From positions 132,454,385 through 132,518,384 of the forward strand of contig NC_079487.1 of assembly GCF_020520425.1 (NCBI RefSeq): a stretch of DNA of 64,000 nucleotides. The letters are read 5' to 3'. Positions 1 to 9,907 of this stretch are shown piece by piece. Below the pieces are notes generated by a model. It was given only the letters and a program-made list of their open reading frames with translations, searched no databases and was not told the origin of the DNA. Origin of the DNA: Spinacia oleracea (lineage: Eukaryota; Streptophyta; Magnoliopsida; Caryophyllales; Amaranthaceae). Positions within the stretch are counted from its first letter, which is position 1. Each line of letters begins with the position of its first letter. The position numbers were made by a program, and so were the translations under genes.

Positions 1-477
1 AAGAAAAAAGAAAAAAAATACAAATGAGTAAATCAGTAGGATATATCCATACAAGTGATTTTACTAGAAAATTGAACTTTGATGCTGACAATGCCACAGA
101 GCAAAGACAAAGAAGCCCGTTCATCTAATAATACCTAGCTCTTAGCTCTGCTCCTTTATCATGATTCAAAAGTACTATTTCCTGATATAATGGAACATTC
201 AGTTTCTTGTTTTGACACCAAAGATTCTAGGCAGAGAAAAAAGCTATAATTGATTGGACACTGTAGCTGATGCAAAAGACTTCCAAGCATGCATAATCAA
301 AGGCTCCTGTTTTTGAAAAATCCATAAAATATATTTCACTTCCTTTTATGGGTGAAAGAACGTGATTTAAACGAAAACCTCAGATTTTTCACATTTTCAC
401 ATCTCAATTGAACTACAAAAAAACTTACAGAAACCAACAAGTAGAATGTGCATAACAATAAAAAATTTATTGTTTAC

Positions 478-3400
478 GTGCCTCTCGTGCTGATACGATT
501 ACAACCCGCTCATCTGAATCAGGAGCAACAGGATCGCCTATCTTGACTGATGCCCCAGTTTCACTTTGAATCGCCCGTATAACGGACCCACCTTTTCCTA
601 TCAAACCACCAATTTTACTCACATGGCATAGCATTCTGAAAACGACATCATCTTCGTGAGTCATCCTATGGTTATGATCGGCAGCATGACCACCTCTTTG
701 AGGGAAAGAATCTGTCGGACTAATGTTAGTTCCTTGAAACATATCAGCTCTGGGGTGCTCCTGAAGACAACTTGAAACTGACAAGAGAGCTTTCTTTACA
801 GCTTGAATGTTTCCTGCTATCTAAATTTCAGGAAAGGTGTTAATACACAGAAGGATCTATTACCCATCATAATGGAGGAAAGAGATTGATGGATCGATTG
901 TATTTATCAAAATAGAAATATGAAAATGATGCATGAGATACTATTCAGCAGAAGAGACAAGTTACAAGCTTACTTATGTCTTGTGTCATCCACTCATCCC
1001 ATGCACTTCTTAATATTAAATCTTCCTATTCCTTCAAAGCCACCATTCCACCAACATAGATGATATATGGGATTTGACATCAATCAAAATACATCATAAA
1101 TTCCATCTTAATACTAAGATCTGAAGAATTTGTAAACCCTGATCAGCAATATAACTTAGGAGAAGACATTTAGGCTCCATTTGTTTTGACGGCAAACACT
1201 TCCCCCGAAAATGATTTTTCCATTTTTCCCAAGTGGAAAAACATTTTTCCTTCTCAAAGGAAGGAATGCCAAATTTTTCTCTCTACTCCCTTACATTTCT
1301 TTTTCTCTCCTCCTTTAATCTCTCATTTCCACTTCTATTATCTTTTTCTCTATAGCTTTTCTAATAAGGAAACAAAAAAAAGGAAGACTATTTTCCCATG
1401 ATTTTCTCTTGAAATTTGTTTTCAATGGAAAATCATTTTCCTTTGAAAATGTTTTTCGTTGAAAACAAACAGAGCCTTAGAGGACATATCGTTATGCAGT
1501 TCCACTTACCTAATCTACACTGACGCAAGATACAACCAAAATACTGAGTAATAAATTGGATTTCTCCAAAGTCTATTCAAGCAATACCACAAACTTATGA
1601 AAGTCTCGCCTAGTTTTTTATAACCTCGTATCTCTAATTTGACAAATCCATACCAAACAAACAGAAGATGCAGGGAGTGGTTCATTAAAAACAAGATGAG
1701 TTCCTCAGCCGAGTCAGCCTTGATAACTCTTTAGCATCGTCAACCTCCAAAGTCCAAACATCAATCTCTGAGTCTATCCCTATTTTGCAACATCGGCAGT
1801 AGTAGAAGCAGTAACATTCTACTACTTACCTCCCAGTAGTAGAAAGGGGAAAAGGTATAGATCAAAAGGTGCAACAAAGAGTTAGCAAGATCACATCAAC
1901 AGTTAAGCATACCTGGAATAACTCCTCCTTACCTCCCATCTCATTCTAAGCCTTTTCTTATACCTTTGAAAATCTCATGCTTTTAATGTCAATCCTGCAA
2001 ACCTGTCATTTCCTTACGAGTCATTAGGGTGCCTTCTCTTCATACATCCTAGTATCACCTCATTTTTCTTGAGCCCTATCTTCATCAGTGATCATTTCCT
2101 TCTCATCTAGAACCACTCTGATTATAATTTTATTTTCCCAGGATAACCAGAAATTCAGTCAAGCATACTCATCTAAGTGACTTTTGGTTTACAGCAGAAA
2201 TTAGATTCCTCTAATTTTTATCAGGTGGAACTCCTCTCATAATCCTTTGGAAATAAAAAGTCCATAAAAAATTTCAACGATTTTTCCCTCCAGTCATTCT
2301 CCCTACCATCTTCCACGGTTCCACCCCCTAACTGCAAGCTACTCTCAGACCCTCGCATTCAACAAATTTTTCAACTTAACTCCAGGTGAAATTGACATCC
2401 CAGCAAACAAATACTTACACCAAAGCTTCATTCTCCCCTTCCTATTTGGCACATTATGCATCCATAAAAGTGGTAAACACCAACAACGGTGTGGATGTTA
2501 CAACTACTATAGTCCCACAACTCCCGCACATATAATAGACCAAGTTGAGAGTTACAGTCAACCGTCAAGTCGTCAACACTCAAATAATGATGATCTTATT
2601 TATGACATGCCTACCACTGCCAGGCTACCATACTAAACCACACCCTAGATACTGTTATTTGCATATCTCAAAACTCCATGTCATTCGTACACAGAACCCG
2701 ATACCTTCCCAGAAAGATAAGCAAGTGCCCAAGAAAAAATGAATTCTACTACAATTATTTAGCTCTGCAGTGAACTTGAACAAAAATACAGTACAAATAA
2801 GTTTAAGCTAGCAATTATCAATGTCATTAGGAAGTGATGCTTTCTTCACAATACTATCTAAAGGTTGGATAGTTAAATATGCTAAGCTAACAAAGTCCAG
2901 TTTTCGGGTCAGAGATTTCATGTATGTAAATCAAATTTCACCAAAGCAAGGATAGTTGGGGGGATTGTATATTAGCTAGTCCGGACAAGGCTTTCCAACT
3001 CGAATTCACAGCGACTAATGATCGAAATACCATCTTAAAGAAATTCACAAGAAAGTACACTATTAAACAAAATATATCATTCTATGCAGCCCTGTGAATA
3101 GATTATCAAATTGAGCAAAATAAAAGAGGGGTTTTCACCTGAATGAGTTCCTCCCCAGACGAAGCACAAGCTGGAAGCTGCTCCCTCGGCAAAACCCTAA
3201 TTTGAGCACCACTATCTTGCCTAAGCTTCTCCACAATCTTCCCTCCCCTCCCAAGAACACACCCAACTTGATTACTCGGCGCCAACAATCTACAAACTAT
3301 ATGTGCACCACCACCGCCACTACCACCGCCATTACTATTACTACCACTCTCCCTTCTATCATCGTCCATTTTCTCACTCCTCTGCTCTTCATTCTTCTCA

Positions 3401-3786
3401 CTCCTCTCCTCATCGACCTTCAATATCCTCTCAAACACCTTCACCAACGCCGCCTGCGCCACCGACCCCTCTTCCCTCTCCTCAATTGAATTAGGGTTAG
3501 GGTTTTTAGAATCGGCAACGATATGGATTACCCTTTCGTCGCAGCGGGTAAAAGGGGGGAGGTCGTCAACGATACGAATACGAGCACCAGTATCTTCTCT
3601 AAGTTGCCGTATCACGGCGCCGCCTTTACCAATAACTCCACCGACTTTTACGGCGGGGCAAAGAATTCGGAATTGGATTTCGCCGCCGTTGTCGGTGGGT
3701 TTGGGTTGTTGAGTGGGCGGAGCTGATGACAATAAAGGCGGATTAGAGTGAGAGTGGTGGCGTTTGAGAGAGTATTGAGGTTCCAT
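478..3786 (-). CDS. KH-domain RNA-binding protein, PCBP/HEN4-like (5' part, partial)
   Basis: Exon 1 is 3139-3786 (216 codons, ends in phase 0 at CAG|GTGAAA). Exon 2 is 478-820 (acceptor TTTAG, donor CAC|GTAAAC). Joined, they read without a break. KH1 is about residues 36-122 with the GxxG loop GKGG, KH2 begins near 161 with GRGG, and KH3 lies in exon 2 with GKGG (IGGLIGKGG). A Glu/Arg-rich then Gly/Ser-rich linker (about 123-160) separates KH1 and KH2. Plant proteins of this family (HEN4, RCF3, At4g18375 type) usually carry five KH domains and bind single-stranded RNA in nuclear mRNA processing. The last two would lie left of the window, because 1-477 shows no further coding and reads as intron. 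An in-frame stop at 467-469 follows directly if exon 2 is not spliced. The ATG at 3786 is the first in frame and is preceded by a CT/GA-rich leader. The 2.3 kb intron 1 holds a Tourist-type MITE. Domain assignment is seen in the sequence; the precise orthologue is inferred. Confidence 0.9.
1173..1476. mobile_element. Tourist/Harbinger-type MITE in KH gene intron 1
   Basis: The terminal inverted repeats (TIRs) are GGCTCCATTTGTTTT at the left and the reverse complement of GGCTCTGTTTGTTTT at the right. The element is flanked on both sides by the 3-bp duplication TTA (1170-1172 and 1477-1479), as expected for PIF/Harbinger. It is 304 bp, has no transposase, and contains several internal inverted copies of a GGAAAA-type motif that would make a foldback. 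Confidence 0.75.
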
Positions 3787-4351
3787 TGTTGTTCGTGATT
3801 AATGGTGGATTCTTTTTTGTTTTTGGAGGTTTTTGGATTGGAGTGGAGTGGACCAGAGTTGACGAAGAACAGGAGAGAGAAAGAGATGGGGAATGCACAA
3901 AGGCTATGGATACACAGAGGGTAAGTGGTCCCTGTGTACCCTGGCCATATATTGGTTCAATCCACCTCAGCATCGCCACATCATCCCCCAATTTCAATTT
4001 GAAATTTCAGCTTCACTTTGAATTTGAAATTCAAATGGCTGAGGATTTTTTTTTCCTTTATTTTCTGTCGATGATACCAAAGTTAGAAGGAATTTTTTTT
4101 TTCCATTTCATCTCATCTCTGTCAATGGTAGGTGATGAAAGGCGATACACCATTTTAATTAAGGTCACCATGTTAATATCGCTGTAGATTGCAATTTCCG
4201 TCGTGTTTTTGGATTATTTTGTTCGAATTAAGAGCTGTTATTGGCACGAAATCAATATTGTCGAATTGATTAATGTTTAATTTGCGAAAAAAAAAATCTG
4301 CATTTCAGATTTGATAAGATCCAATCGGAGAAGATGACTGCGGAGTTTCCA
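3787..4351. other. 5' leader and promoter region of the KH gene
   Basis: This holds the transcription start region of the minus-strand KH gene at 3786, with a GA/CT-rich stretch at about 3840-3890 as often seen in plant leaders. No second gene is recognisable. Short open frames here lack codon bias or domain similarity. Confidence 0.4.
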
Positions 4352-4745
4352 AAGTAAATATTCTGTTTTAAAAAGCGCCCAAAAAAAAAAATTGAAAAAT
4401 AGTGGTTGTCAAGGCTCGAACCCCGTACCGCAGCGTGGATGAATGAAAGAGTTATTGATAATGCTAGTAACCATTGTGACAGTGAGGCAAAGCCATTGGC
4501 AATTGTCATACAAATTTTTAGTTAAGCACTCCTTGTAGTTCTAAACGTTAATGAGTAATTAATTTTACGTTGTATATCAATATTGACTCCCCATCATTGT
4601 GTTGTATGTTTTTATATAATGTATGATGATACCTCCCCTATTATGTTATACATTTGTATGTCTTATAAAAATGATGCCCAAATTTATTTTGTATTTTATT
4701 ATTTTATTTTTTTGAACCGAAGTTATAATTTAAATCAATCATTTC
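4352..4745. repeat. Direct repeat copy 1 (3' flank of the 59-aa gene)
   Basis: This closely matches 6855-7245 in the same orientation, with only scattered mismatches. Shared landmarks are GCCCAAAAAAAAA, CAAGGCTCGAACCC, GATAATGCTAGTAACC, and a common tail ending at TTTGAACCGAA. Read on the minus strand, the middle carries GGGTTCGAGCC, which resembles a tRNA B box. It may be the terminal region of a transposon or a degenerate SINE. Confidence 0.8.
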
Positions 4746-5042
4746 ATTAATAAACTATAATTGCAAGTTATAAGAATATTCAATAATTAAAATTTCTTGT
4801 TAAACAAATAGTACATCAAAATAACAACTTATAATATATATCCTTTAGTCCACAGTCGTACGTTGTTATATCCTAATTGCGTACACAAATGTTACATCAT
4901 AGTACCGTACACAAATTCAAAAGTGTCATACCAAAGTCCTAAACCCCTCTGAAACAGTATTAAGTACCGTTTTTACTACTTAAATTAGACACTAATAAGT
5001 AACGATAAACAAAATGTTACATATTAGTCTATTGCCGAAAAC

Positions 5043-5679
5043 CTATTCCTCAGCGAACAACCTACGCAACGACTCCCCGTAATCGTCGTCGTCCCAAATA
5101 CGTTTCCATTCCTTGCAAACAGCTCGAATTATTTTCCCTTGACGGGCCGAAAAATTCGGGAAAATATGAAGAGCTAAAATGAGTTCGTTATAAAACACAT
5201 CATGCGCCTACAACATTGAACATTTTAGTTAGGAATTGTTGTTTAACTAAAACTAACATTACGCAACCTAAATTAAAATCAAAATAAAGACCAAAACATA
5301 ATTTTCAAAATTTCGGAATAATAACACTAACAAACATAATTAAAACTTCTCACCTAAATTATGTACCAAAACGAAAAATAAGAATAGAAAGTAACTAATA
5401 TTTTCACCTTAAATTTTGTACGAAATTTTATTTTCAAGTCAAAATTAACAATATAATTTAACTAAAATTAACACTCATTAAGCCTAATTGACCCTAAATA
5501 GAATTGAAGTAAAATTAACAAAAATAACCCTAAGTTTAGTGGTAAATTTGTTACGAAAAAAACTTGCCAAAATTACCAAAAAATGACTATTACTAAAAAA
5601 AATCGAAATCATGATCTTACAACCTCCCATTTGAGTAACTAAAAAAAAGAAAATGTTTAATTACCTTGATCTCCTCCAT
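5043..5679 (-). CDS. Small two-exon gene, 59-aa hydrophilic protein, function unknown
   Basis: Exon 1 is 5665-5679 (ATG GAG GAG ATC AAG, then GTAATT). Exon 2 is 5043-5207 (acceptor TTGTAG). The splice keeps phase 0 and gives MEEIKAHDVFYNELI... ending ...LRRLFAEE. A TATA box (TATAAATAG at 5780-5772) lies about 93 bp before the ATG. The C-terminal half has an Arg/Lys/Trp patch followed by four consecutive Asp. The protein is too short for a whole domain and I do not recognise the family. The 3' side carries the same repeat as the neighbouring GRF gene, so it may be cargo of a related transposon. Missing upstream exons are possible, but the TATA box and leader argue for a complete small gene. 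Confidence 0.55.
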
Positions 5680-5771
5680 TGTTGAGTGGTTTTTGGTGGA
5701 AACTTGAGGGTTTTGGAGAGTGTTGGGTGGAAGAAAGGTGAAGTAGGATTTTTCAAGTGAACTTGAAGATC

Positions 5772-5780
5772 CTATTTATA
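5772..5780 (-). promoter_or_regulatory. TATA box of the 59-aa gene
   Basis: TATAAATAG is read on the minus strand. It sits about 93 bp upstream of the ATG at 5679, leaving room for a 60-70 nt leader. Confidence 0.5.
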
Positions 5781-6854
5781 ATGTGTTTCCAAGTAAGTGT
5801 TTTAGGGCAATGTAAACTATAATGTGAGGCTTGAATTGTTATTGTAATACGAGAAACTTTTGAACTTCCGGATTTTATTTTCACACTGCCAAATGAGTTA
5901 AGTTGTATTGAGATGTTAGAGCATTCCCCAACTTTGAACAATTAATTGTTGCTATTTACAGTTTTGTTGTATATGATTTTGAACAAATTTACTTTCGTTG
6001 AAAAACGAAAAAGTAAATCAGCTTTATTGATATAAGTGAGACGCGTGGTGCATGTAATAAATTAGAGGAAGCCAGCGCAATAATGCAATAAAAGTGGGTT
6101 CATTTTTATGTATTTTCTGAAAAAATTCGTAAACAATTTTGGTAAATTTTTTCACAATTGTGTAAAATTCATTTGGTTTATTTACTAGTAAAAGAAAAAA
6201 TCAGATAAGTTGGTATATATATTGTTTTATTTCGCATGTTAGTTTTATAACGACATTAACAATATTAGATAGATATAACAATGTAAATTATCGTAAAAAA
6301 CTCATATTTTAAAGAGTGGTAATGAAAAATTTATTGATTTAAATAAGTATATAATTTATAATATATAACCATAAATTAACAATTTTAGTTATCAGATCTT
6401 TTTGCATGTTATGTCAACGAGCCGAGCTCAACCGAGTATTTCGGTGTTCGACCTAGGATTAGGCTTGATGAGAAATTTCCGATCTCGAGCTCGAGCGGAG
6501 CTTAAATGAGCTTTCATTTTTCCGTTGTTTTAGCTTAGGTCACGAGTAGCTTGTTTAAGTTCAAGCTCGAGCCTAGCCGAGGTATTACCAAACGTGCCTT
6601 AATAAACGAGCGTTTAACAAACAAGCCTTAAATTACCAATATCGAATTTAAATGATCATATGAATAAATTAAATATTATTTAAAAATATTATAAAACATA
6701 AAAACATATCCAAATTAAAAGGTAGCACAGTATCCTATTTATATTTTGTTAGCTGAGAAGATTAATAGGACTAAGTTACATTTGCTGTGAGGCTTAAATT
6801 ATCACTGCATGGCTCGTGTATTAGGGCAACTCGAGCAGTGTAAAACCCTTCGTA
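5781..6854. other. Intergenic DNA with a GAGCTCGAG-rich element remnant
   Basis: No gene is seen. About 6415-6630 is locally GC-richer and made of GAGCTCGAGC/ACGAGC-type units. This composition is typical of non-autonomous hAT remnants in plants; complete termini were not found. The rest is AT-rich. Confidence 0.4.
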
Positions 6855-7245
6855 ATGTAAATATTTAGTTTTAAAAGGTGCCCAAAAAAAAATTGAAAAA
6901 TAGAGGTTCTCAAGGCTCGAACCCTGTACCTCAGCGTGGATGAATGAAAGAGCTATTGATAATGCTAGTAACCATTGTGACAGTGAGGCAAAGCCATTGA
7001 CAATTGTCATGCAAATTTCTAGTTAAGCACTCCTTGTAGTTCTAAACGTTAATGAGTAATTAATTTTACGTTGTAGATCAATTTTGACTCCCCATCATTG
7101 TGTTGTACGTTTTTATATAATGTATGATGATACCTCCCCTATTATGTTATACATTTGTATATCTTATAAAAATGATCCACTCATTTATTTTGTATTTTAT
7201 TATTTTATTTTTTTGAACCGAATTTATAATTTAAATCAATACATT
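6855..7245. repeat. Direct repeat copy 2 (3' flank of the GRF gene)
   Basis: This is the second copy of the 4352-4745 repeat, in the same orientation about 2.5 kb away. It ends about 105 bp beyond the stop codon of the minus-strand GRF gene. The pairing of each copy with the 3' end of a minus-strand gene suggests it is the 3' part of a transposon family. Confidence 0.8.
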
Positions 7246-7350
7246 CCATTATTCGGTAATTAACAATAAAACCAGAATAAAAACCTGTAACCAAAAAAAT
7301 AATAAAGAAATATATTGCGTCCAAAGAAACCCCTACTTTATTATCTACTG

Positions 7351-7893
7351 TTACACTCTCCAAGTATTTAGAGAAAAAAATAATACAAAGAATGTCAAAA
7401 TAACGCACATTCTAAAACTTAGTTTTTCATTTGATTTTGATTCATAAAAGCGTAGCATGATATCCTCATTCCTTGCCTCCAAATATGCAACTTTTTCCAA
7501 CAGCATTTTATTTTCTAGAAATATCTTTTCAACTTGGAATTTCAAGCGCACAGTTTCTTGCTTGAGATTACAATTCTCATCTTGTAGCTCATCTAGAATG
7601 TTACCGTTTACCTCACTTTCCCAAAAGAAAAAACCACAAGTATCATCCTGTAAAAAAACCGATCATCATTCTGAAAACCAAAATGTTGGGAAAAAGTGAT
7701 TTAAATCTACCTAATGAATCGATTATATTACCTTCCATACCGGGCAAGAGTAAAATTGTTGGCCCTTGTTTTTTGTGTGTTTGCATGTTTGTAGCTTGGC
7801 CTTGTAACCATGGTAACATTGAACTTGCTGTGCCTTACAAGAACTGCCTCGCGAAGAATTTGCCGAATTGGGTGTTCCTTGCTCAATAGCCAT
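7351..7893 (-). CDS. GRF-type zinc-finger protein with coiled coil and C-terminal TM
   Basis: Exon 1 is 7732-7893 (54 codons, AAG|GTAATA) and exon 2 is 7351-7647 (TTACAG acceptor), phase 0, giving 152 aa. Residues about 26-64 form a GRF-like zinc finger: C26, H28, the FYSC motif (C50) and C58 followed by GFFFW. The usual GR-F core reads GQQF here, a departure from consensus. Residues about 68-125 are predicted coiled coil, and a hydrophobic stretch (CVILTFFVLFFSL) near the C-terminus looks like a membrane anchor. Plants have many such short GRF/coiled-coil/TM proteins of unknown role, often amplified with MULE-type transposons. It sits in a run of minus-strand transposon-type genes. The two-exon model is strongly supported by frame and motif continuity; function is unknown. 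Confidence 0.8.
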
Positions 7894-8202
7894 ATATATT
7901 CTTACTAAATGTTAATTTTTGTTTTGTTTTTTTTTTTGGGCACGTAATGTAAGTAGATATCCCACAGAAACGGTCATTATATAGAAGTCCAGATTGTTAC
8001 CGTTGCAATTTAACTTGAATAAAAAAATAATAATCTAATAACAATACAACGAAAACCTAACCTAGTTAAATAATAAAAAATTAAAAAATCTAATCGTGGG
8101 AGATAGGATAACTAAAATGAATACAACAAATTAATAAAACTATAGGAAAGTTATTTGGACACATACTTGAAAATTGTTTGCAAACAAAGTCGACGACAAT
8201 TA
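7894..8202. other. Spacer between the GRF gene and the Ulp1/DUF1985-like gene
   Basis: AT-rich DNA containing the promoter side of the GRF gene and the 3' side of the next gene. I see no coding or repeat structure beyond a T-run near 7925. Confidence 0.4.
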
Positions 8203-8944
8203 TTAAATATTCCCATACACAAATTCTTCAATGACGGGTCCAAATCCGTAATCACCATTTGGTCCTTGATCTGCTTTTAATGTCCTGTCAATGTCCTGTT
8301 GGTCCCATACTCGTACGCGGCAGGCGTCGGGTGCGATGTTCAGATCAGCTCTGGACGATGCTAGCCTATCGATATATATGATCTGTTATTTTTAAGGGAA
8401 ATAATTGTTGTTAGGTACATGTATACCTATGGTTTTCATAAACAAACGAGTGTTTGTTATTAATTTTGTTATAACTTACAAGCAGTAGAAGTGTGCATCC
8501 ACCATAGCCCTGAATTGAATTTTTGAATTTTTCCCCGTATTTGACAAGCCAATCCAACACATATGCTGCCCAATTATACTTTGTTGCCTCTGAAGCTTTG
8601 TCTAAGACGGTGATATGTATCGGGCTTATCCAACCACATTTTTGTGTAGGACAAAGGAGAGTTCCTAAAGCATATAGTAAGAAATGTTTTTTGAAACTAA
8701 TCTTGTCTATATGACAGTCGATTATTTTTGAATAAACCTCAGATTCTGTAACCGCACCATAAGATGTGTTTTGTTTATACTGCCTCTTTGTGTGAATATC
8801 TACAAGTTTTGAAGAATTATTTGGTAGCAAAAGGTGCTTCCCCGAATTTAAACCTAAAACCCAACTAATTGTTTCCTCGTCTATTTTAACGTAGTAATTG
8901 TCCCGTATCTTCAGCTCTAAGTTGTCCGGGTCAAACCTAGACAT
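8203..8944 (-). CDS. Transposon-associated protein, Ulp1/DUF1985-like N-terminal region
   Basis: Exon 1 is 8480-8944 (155 codons, CTT|GTAAGT) and exon 2 is 8203-8382 (AACAG acceptor), phase 0, giving 214 aa. Landmarks are RFDPDNL at the start, ETISWVLGL, a FLLYALGTLLCP block, and KYNWAAYVLDWL. The splice joins ...CTLLL to IIYIDRL. This order (RFDP, VLGL, LLYALGTLLCP, NWAxxVLDxL, LxxxYxDR) is what I know from the large plant family found with Ulp1 proteases and MULE/Helitron cargo. No Ulp1 catalytic domain follows, so this is either a short family member or a truncated one. The frame stays open for six codons upstream of the ATG, so the N-terminus could be longer. Family assignment is from memory, not from a search. 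Confidence 0.72.
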
Positions 8945-9023
8945 GATCCAATAACCAAATATTTAAATCACTTATTAAGAAATAATCACAACACCGCTTG
9001 ACAACACATTTTATGTTTTGTAG

Positions 9024-9372
9024 GACAACATATGGAACGACATTAACTATTCCAATCCTGACAACCAATGTGACATACCGTATGAGGCTCCCACGGGCAC
9101 GAACAGAGGGGTAGGCAACTTTTCATATATTCGTTGCCATTGTTTGTGGGTACAAAGATGATTATCTTTAACCAAACTTTTTGTTGTAGGATATCGAGGG
9201 TCAACAAACTAATAATACAATTGAAAGCGATCCAATATTACCCAATGCGGGTAATGCTGCTTCTGGAGTAAACAATGATCTGCCGGTTGAAGAGGGTAAG
9301 GTTCAAAACAAGCATGGTCGTCCACGAACGTTGTATCGTGATCAGATGGAAATACGTCAATCACATTGTTAG
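9024..9372 (+). pseudogene. FAR1/FRS C-terminal-like exon remnants
   Basis: Two plus-strand exon-like segments are 9024-9110 (TTGTAG acceptor, GGG|GTAGGC donor, 29 codons) and 9190-9372 (TTGTAG acceptor). They join in frame. The second contains KHGRPRTLYRD, resembling the basic GRPR tail of FAR1-related proteins. After 9347 the frame runs into sequence antisense to the captured RAD51-like fragment of the opposite-strand gene and stops at 9372. No upstream exons are visible, because the Ulp1-like gene lies on the other strand there. This is best read as a broken fragment joined tail-to-tail with the chimeric gene. Confidence 0.45.
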
Positions 9373-9907
9373 CCACAACAACGGCAACATGATTGGATGC
9401 GGCAATTGTACGTAACCCATAACCAATAGCTTGTATAAGATCCTTTCTTTCGGTTGAGCCAACAACATTGTTTTCAAAATGACCAGTGAACATACTACCT
9501 ATTGAATCAATAACAACAACGCGGATTGGCATTGATGAATTTTGAGACATTTTACAACCGGTCACATTAGACCCAACACCTTTTTTCACCCCTCCCTTCT
9601 TGCATTTTAATCTAATAAGTTCCATCATATGAGGCTTTGCCTCATACTTTCCCACACCAGACTTAGATACTCCGCTTTCTTTGTACTCTTTTTTCAGCTT
9701 ATTACTTTTGATAAACATCTCAAATCCTTCTTTGAAGGCATACAACTGACAAAATTCGAAAAACTCATGGCCCGTTGTAAAACACATCCCTACACTAGGG
9801 GGGTTAACGATAACTTCTTGTCCATCAGTTATTAATCTATATTGTGAGCTTTCAGGAACATTTTCATTCAGATCAGGGACACTTTCGTTTAGGTCTACCC
9901 AAGCCAT
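9209..9907 (-). CDS. Chimeric FAR1-domain / RAD51-XRCC3-like fragment protein
   Basis: A single open frame of 232 aa. Residues about 36-120 look like a FAR1 DNA-binding domain as found in FAR1/FRS proteins and Mutator-like transposases: start PSVGMCFTTGHEFFEF, then LYAFKEGFEM, a Lys-rich loop, and a closing RLKC...TGCK. At about residue 124 the sequence changes to MPIRVVVIDSIGSMF and on to VAVVVANNVIDVF. That is the Walker B (VVVIDS) to loop-2 region of RAD51-family recombinases, most like plant XRCC3. The Walker A half is missing, so ATPase function is not expected. From residue 188 the protein is antisense of the plus-strand GRPR fragment and looks meaningless. Such fusion is typical of gene-fragment capture by MULEs. 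The open frame could still be expressed; whether it is functional is unknown. Confidence 0.65.
   Translation of the reverse strand: MAWVDLNESVPDLNENVPESSQYRLITDGQEVIVNPPSVGMCFTTGHEFFEFCQLYAFKEGFEMFIKSNKLKKEYKESGVSKSGVGKYEAKPHMMELIRLKCKKGGVKKGVGSNVTGCKMSQNSSMPIRVVVIDSIGSMFTGHFENNVVGSTERKDLIQAIGYGLRTIAASNHVAVVVANNVIDVFPSDHDTTFVDDHACFEPYPLQPADHCLLQKQHYPHWVILDRFQLYY

Noticed and set aside
4352-7245. The 0.39 kb direct repeats as LTRs of one retrotransposon
   Set aside because: No TG...CA ends, no primer-binding site or polypurine tract, and a minus-strand spliced gene with its own TATA box lies between them.
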